Below, in pieces: positions 59,688 to 60,106 of a DNA stretch of 60,106 nucleotides. The translations under genes and the position numbers were made by a program. A model generated the notes under the pieces. That model was not told where the DNA came from. It did not search any database and saw only the letters and a program-made list of their open reading frames with translations. Position 1 is the stretch's first letter. The number at the start of each line of letters is the position of its first letter. Source of the stretch: CALCLY01 sp900552775 (lineage in GTDB: Bacteria; Bacillota; Clostridia; UMGS1883; UMGS1540); contig CALCLY010000008.1 in the NCBI GenBank assembly GCA_937966555.1, positions 1 to 60,106 on the forward strand. Reading direction: 5' to 3'.

Positions 59688-60026
59688 CTATGATATGCTA
59701 AGACCATAAGCTACAAAGCCCAGCATTATAACGGCAACAATATATTTTGCAGCCGGAATCTTATCTCCCAAAAGAAGCGCTATGATAAACGAACCTCCTC
59801 CTGAAAAGATGCCCTTCAGCAAAACTATCTCATAGGTACTCTTCTCTGAAATCTTTCTCGTGCAGTTATTTTCAAGCCCCCAACAGAAGGTCGCAAGAAT
59901 TACGAATAAAGAACCCCAAGAAAAATCAAAGCTACCCGTACCTTCAAACGACAAGACGATGCCTGATAATGTAATAAAACCAATAGCTGCCCATAATCTT
60001 AAAGATAGTTCATTACATATTACTTG
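59688..60026 (-). pseudogene. Internal fragment of an EamA-family transporter
   Basis: The open frame reads ELSLRLWAAIGFITLSGIV, SFEGTGS, then VILATFCWGLENNCTRKISE and MLGFVAYGLSIS followed by a stop. In EamA transporters this corresponds to the end of repeat one and the first part of repeat two. A stop lies just upstream (60027-60029), and the second half of repeat two is missing, so both ends are lost. It is unrelated in sequence to the intact EamA gene at 18564. Confidence 0.75.
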
Positions 60027-60106
60027 CTATCCCTGATACCTTATTCTTTCTACCAGCGTTTCCTTTTTCAGATTACTGCTTAAAACGCAGGAAAGTACAA
60101 TCTGCA
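60027..60106 (-). pseudogene. C-terminal tail of another frame at the window edge
   Basis: A minus-strand frame enters from the right edge and reads SSNLKKETLVERIRYQG before a stop. It looks protein-like but is too short to identify; it may be the end of an intact gene beyond the window. Confidence 0.3.

Noticed and set aside
1..60106. Search for CRISPR arrays, phage genes, transposases and toxin-antitoxin pairs
   Set aside because: No regularly spaced repeats and no transposase, integrase, capsid or classic toxin-antitoxin motifs were seen among the readable frames.

Overview
The window looks like a chromosomal segment of a Gram-positive, endospore-forming, probably anaerobic and gut-associated member of the Clostridia (Bacillota). 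The signs are a modest GC content (around 40 percent by eye), strong AGGAGG-type ribosome sites with some TTG and GTG starts, a SPOCS (DUF3794) spore protein, LysM proteins, HutP, Tex, YerC and an ECF S component. A family-level placement is not justified from sequence reading alone. Many promoters are near-perfect TTGACA-17-TATAAT boxes.

Layout. 1-10.5 kb, plus strand: housekeeping operons folT-hflX-yigZ-MATE, trxA-prmA-rsmE, a polar amino-acid ABC transporter, and miaB. 10.5-15.8 kb: two tandem secreted paralogues preceded by a frameshifted small ORF, then a cysteine-rich protein, a triple-LysM protein and a divergent SPOCS-LysM protein. 15.8-19.4 kb: a DUF4838 protein followed by an eroded stretch (AraC fragment, DUF2325 gene with a metal-regulator-like operator, cut-off GNAT acetyltransferase, EamA transporter). 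19.4-27.5 kb, minus strand: PHP phosphoesterase, a cytidylate kinase fused to a degenerate TIM barrel, hutP, a flavoprotein, a methyltransferase, yerC-like, tex and a D-2-hydroxyacid dehydrogenase. 27.6-31 kb, plus strand: a structured leader RNA, a lipoprotein, a transglutaminase-like protein and a PP2C-like protein with altered metal sites. 31-39.7 kb, minus strand: iron-type alcohol dehydrogenase, a five-tRNA operon (Gly-Arg-His-Gln-Lys) and a complete F-type ATP synthase operon whose c subunit carries the sodium-binding signature. 39.8-44.5 kb: the rhamnose operon rhaBAD with an AraC regulator. 44.5-45.6 kb: a gene-poor scar with decayed reading frames and tRNA-Pro. 45.6-59.4 kb, minus strand: carbohydrate modules with two almost identical solute-binding lipoproteins, three Gfo/Idh oxidoreductases, three TIM-barrel sugar isomerase/epimerases, a DapA-like aldolase, an NAD epimerase, an acyltransferase and an intracellular CE15-type glucuronoyl esterase. 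59.7 kb to the end: an internal fragment of an EamA gene.

How it fits together. The right third suggests uptake and intracellular breakdown of plant-derived glycosides: rhamnose through rhaBAD, and uronyl or other glycosides through an oxidise-then-cleave scheme (Gfo/Idh oxidoreductases paired with TIM-barrel enzymes, with CE15 removing a uronyl ester). No transporter permease for the two binding proteins is in the window. The most unexpected items are the kinase-TIM-barrel fusion, the intracellular CE15 cluster, the 1.5-kb identical repeat covering the two binding-protein genes, a small conserved hairpin placed at the same distance before three unrelated start codons, and a strongly expressed but frameshifted small ORF.
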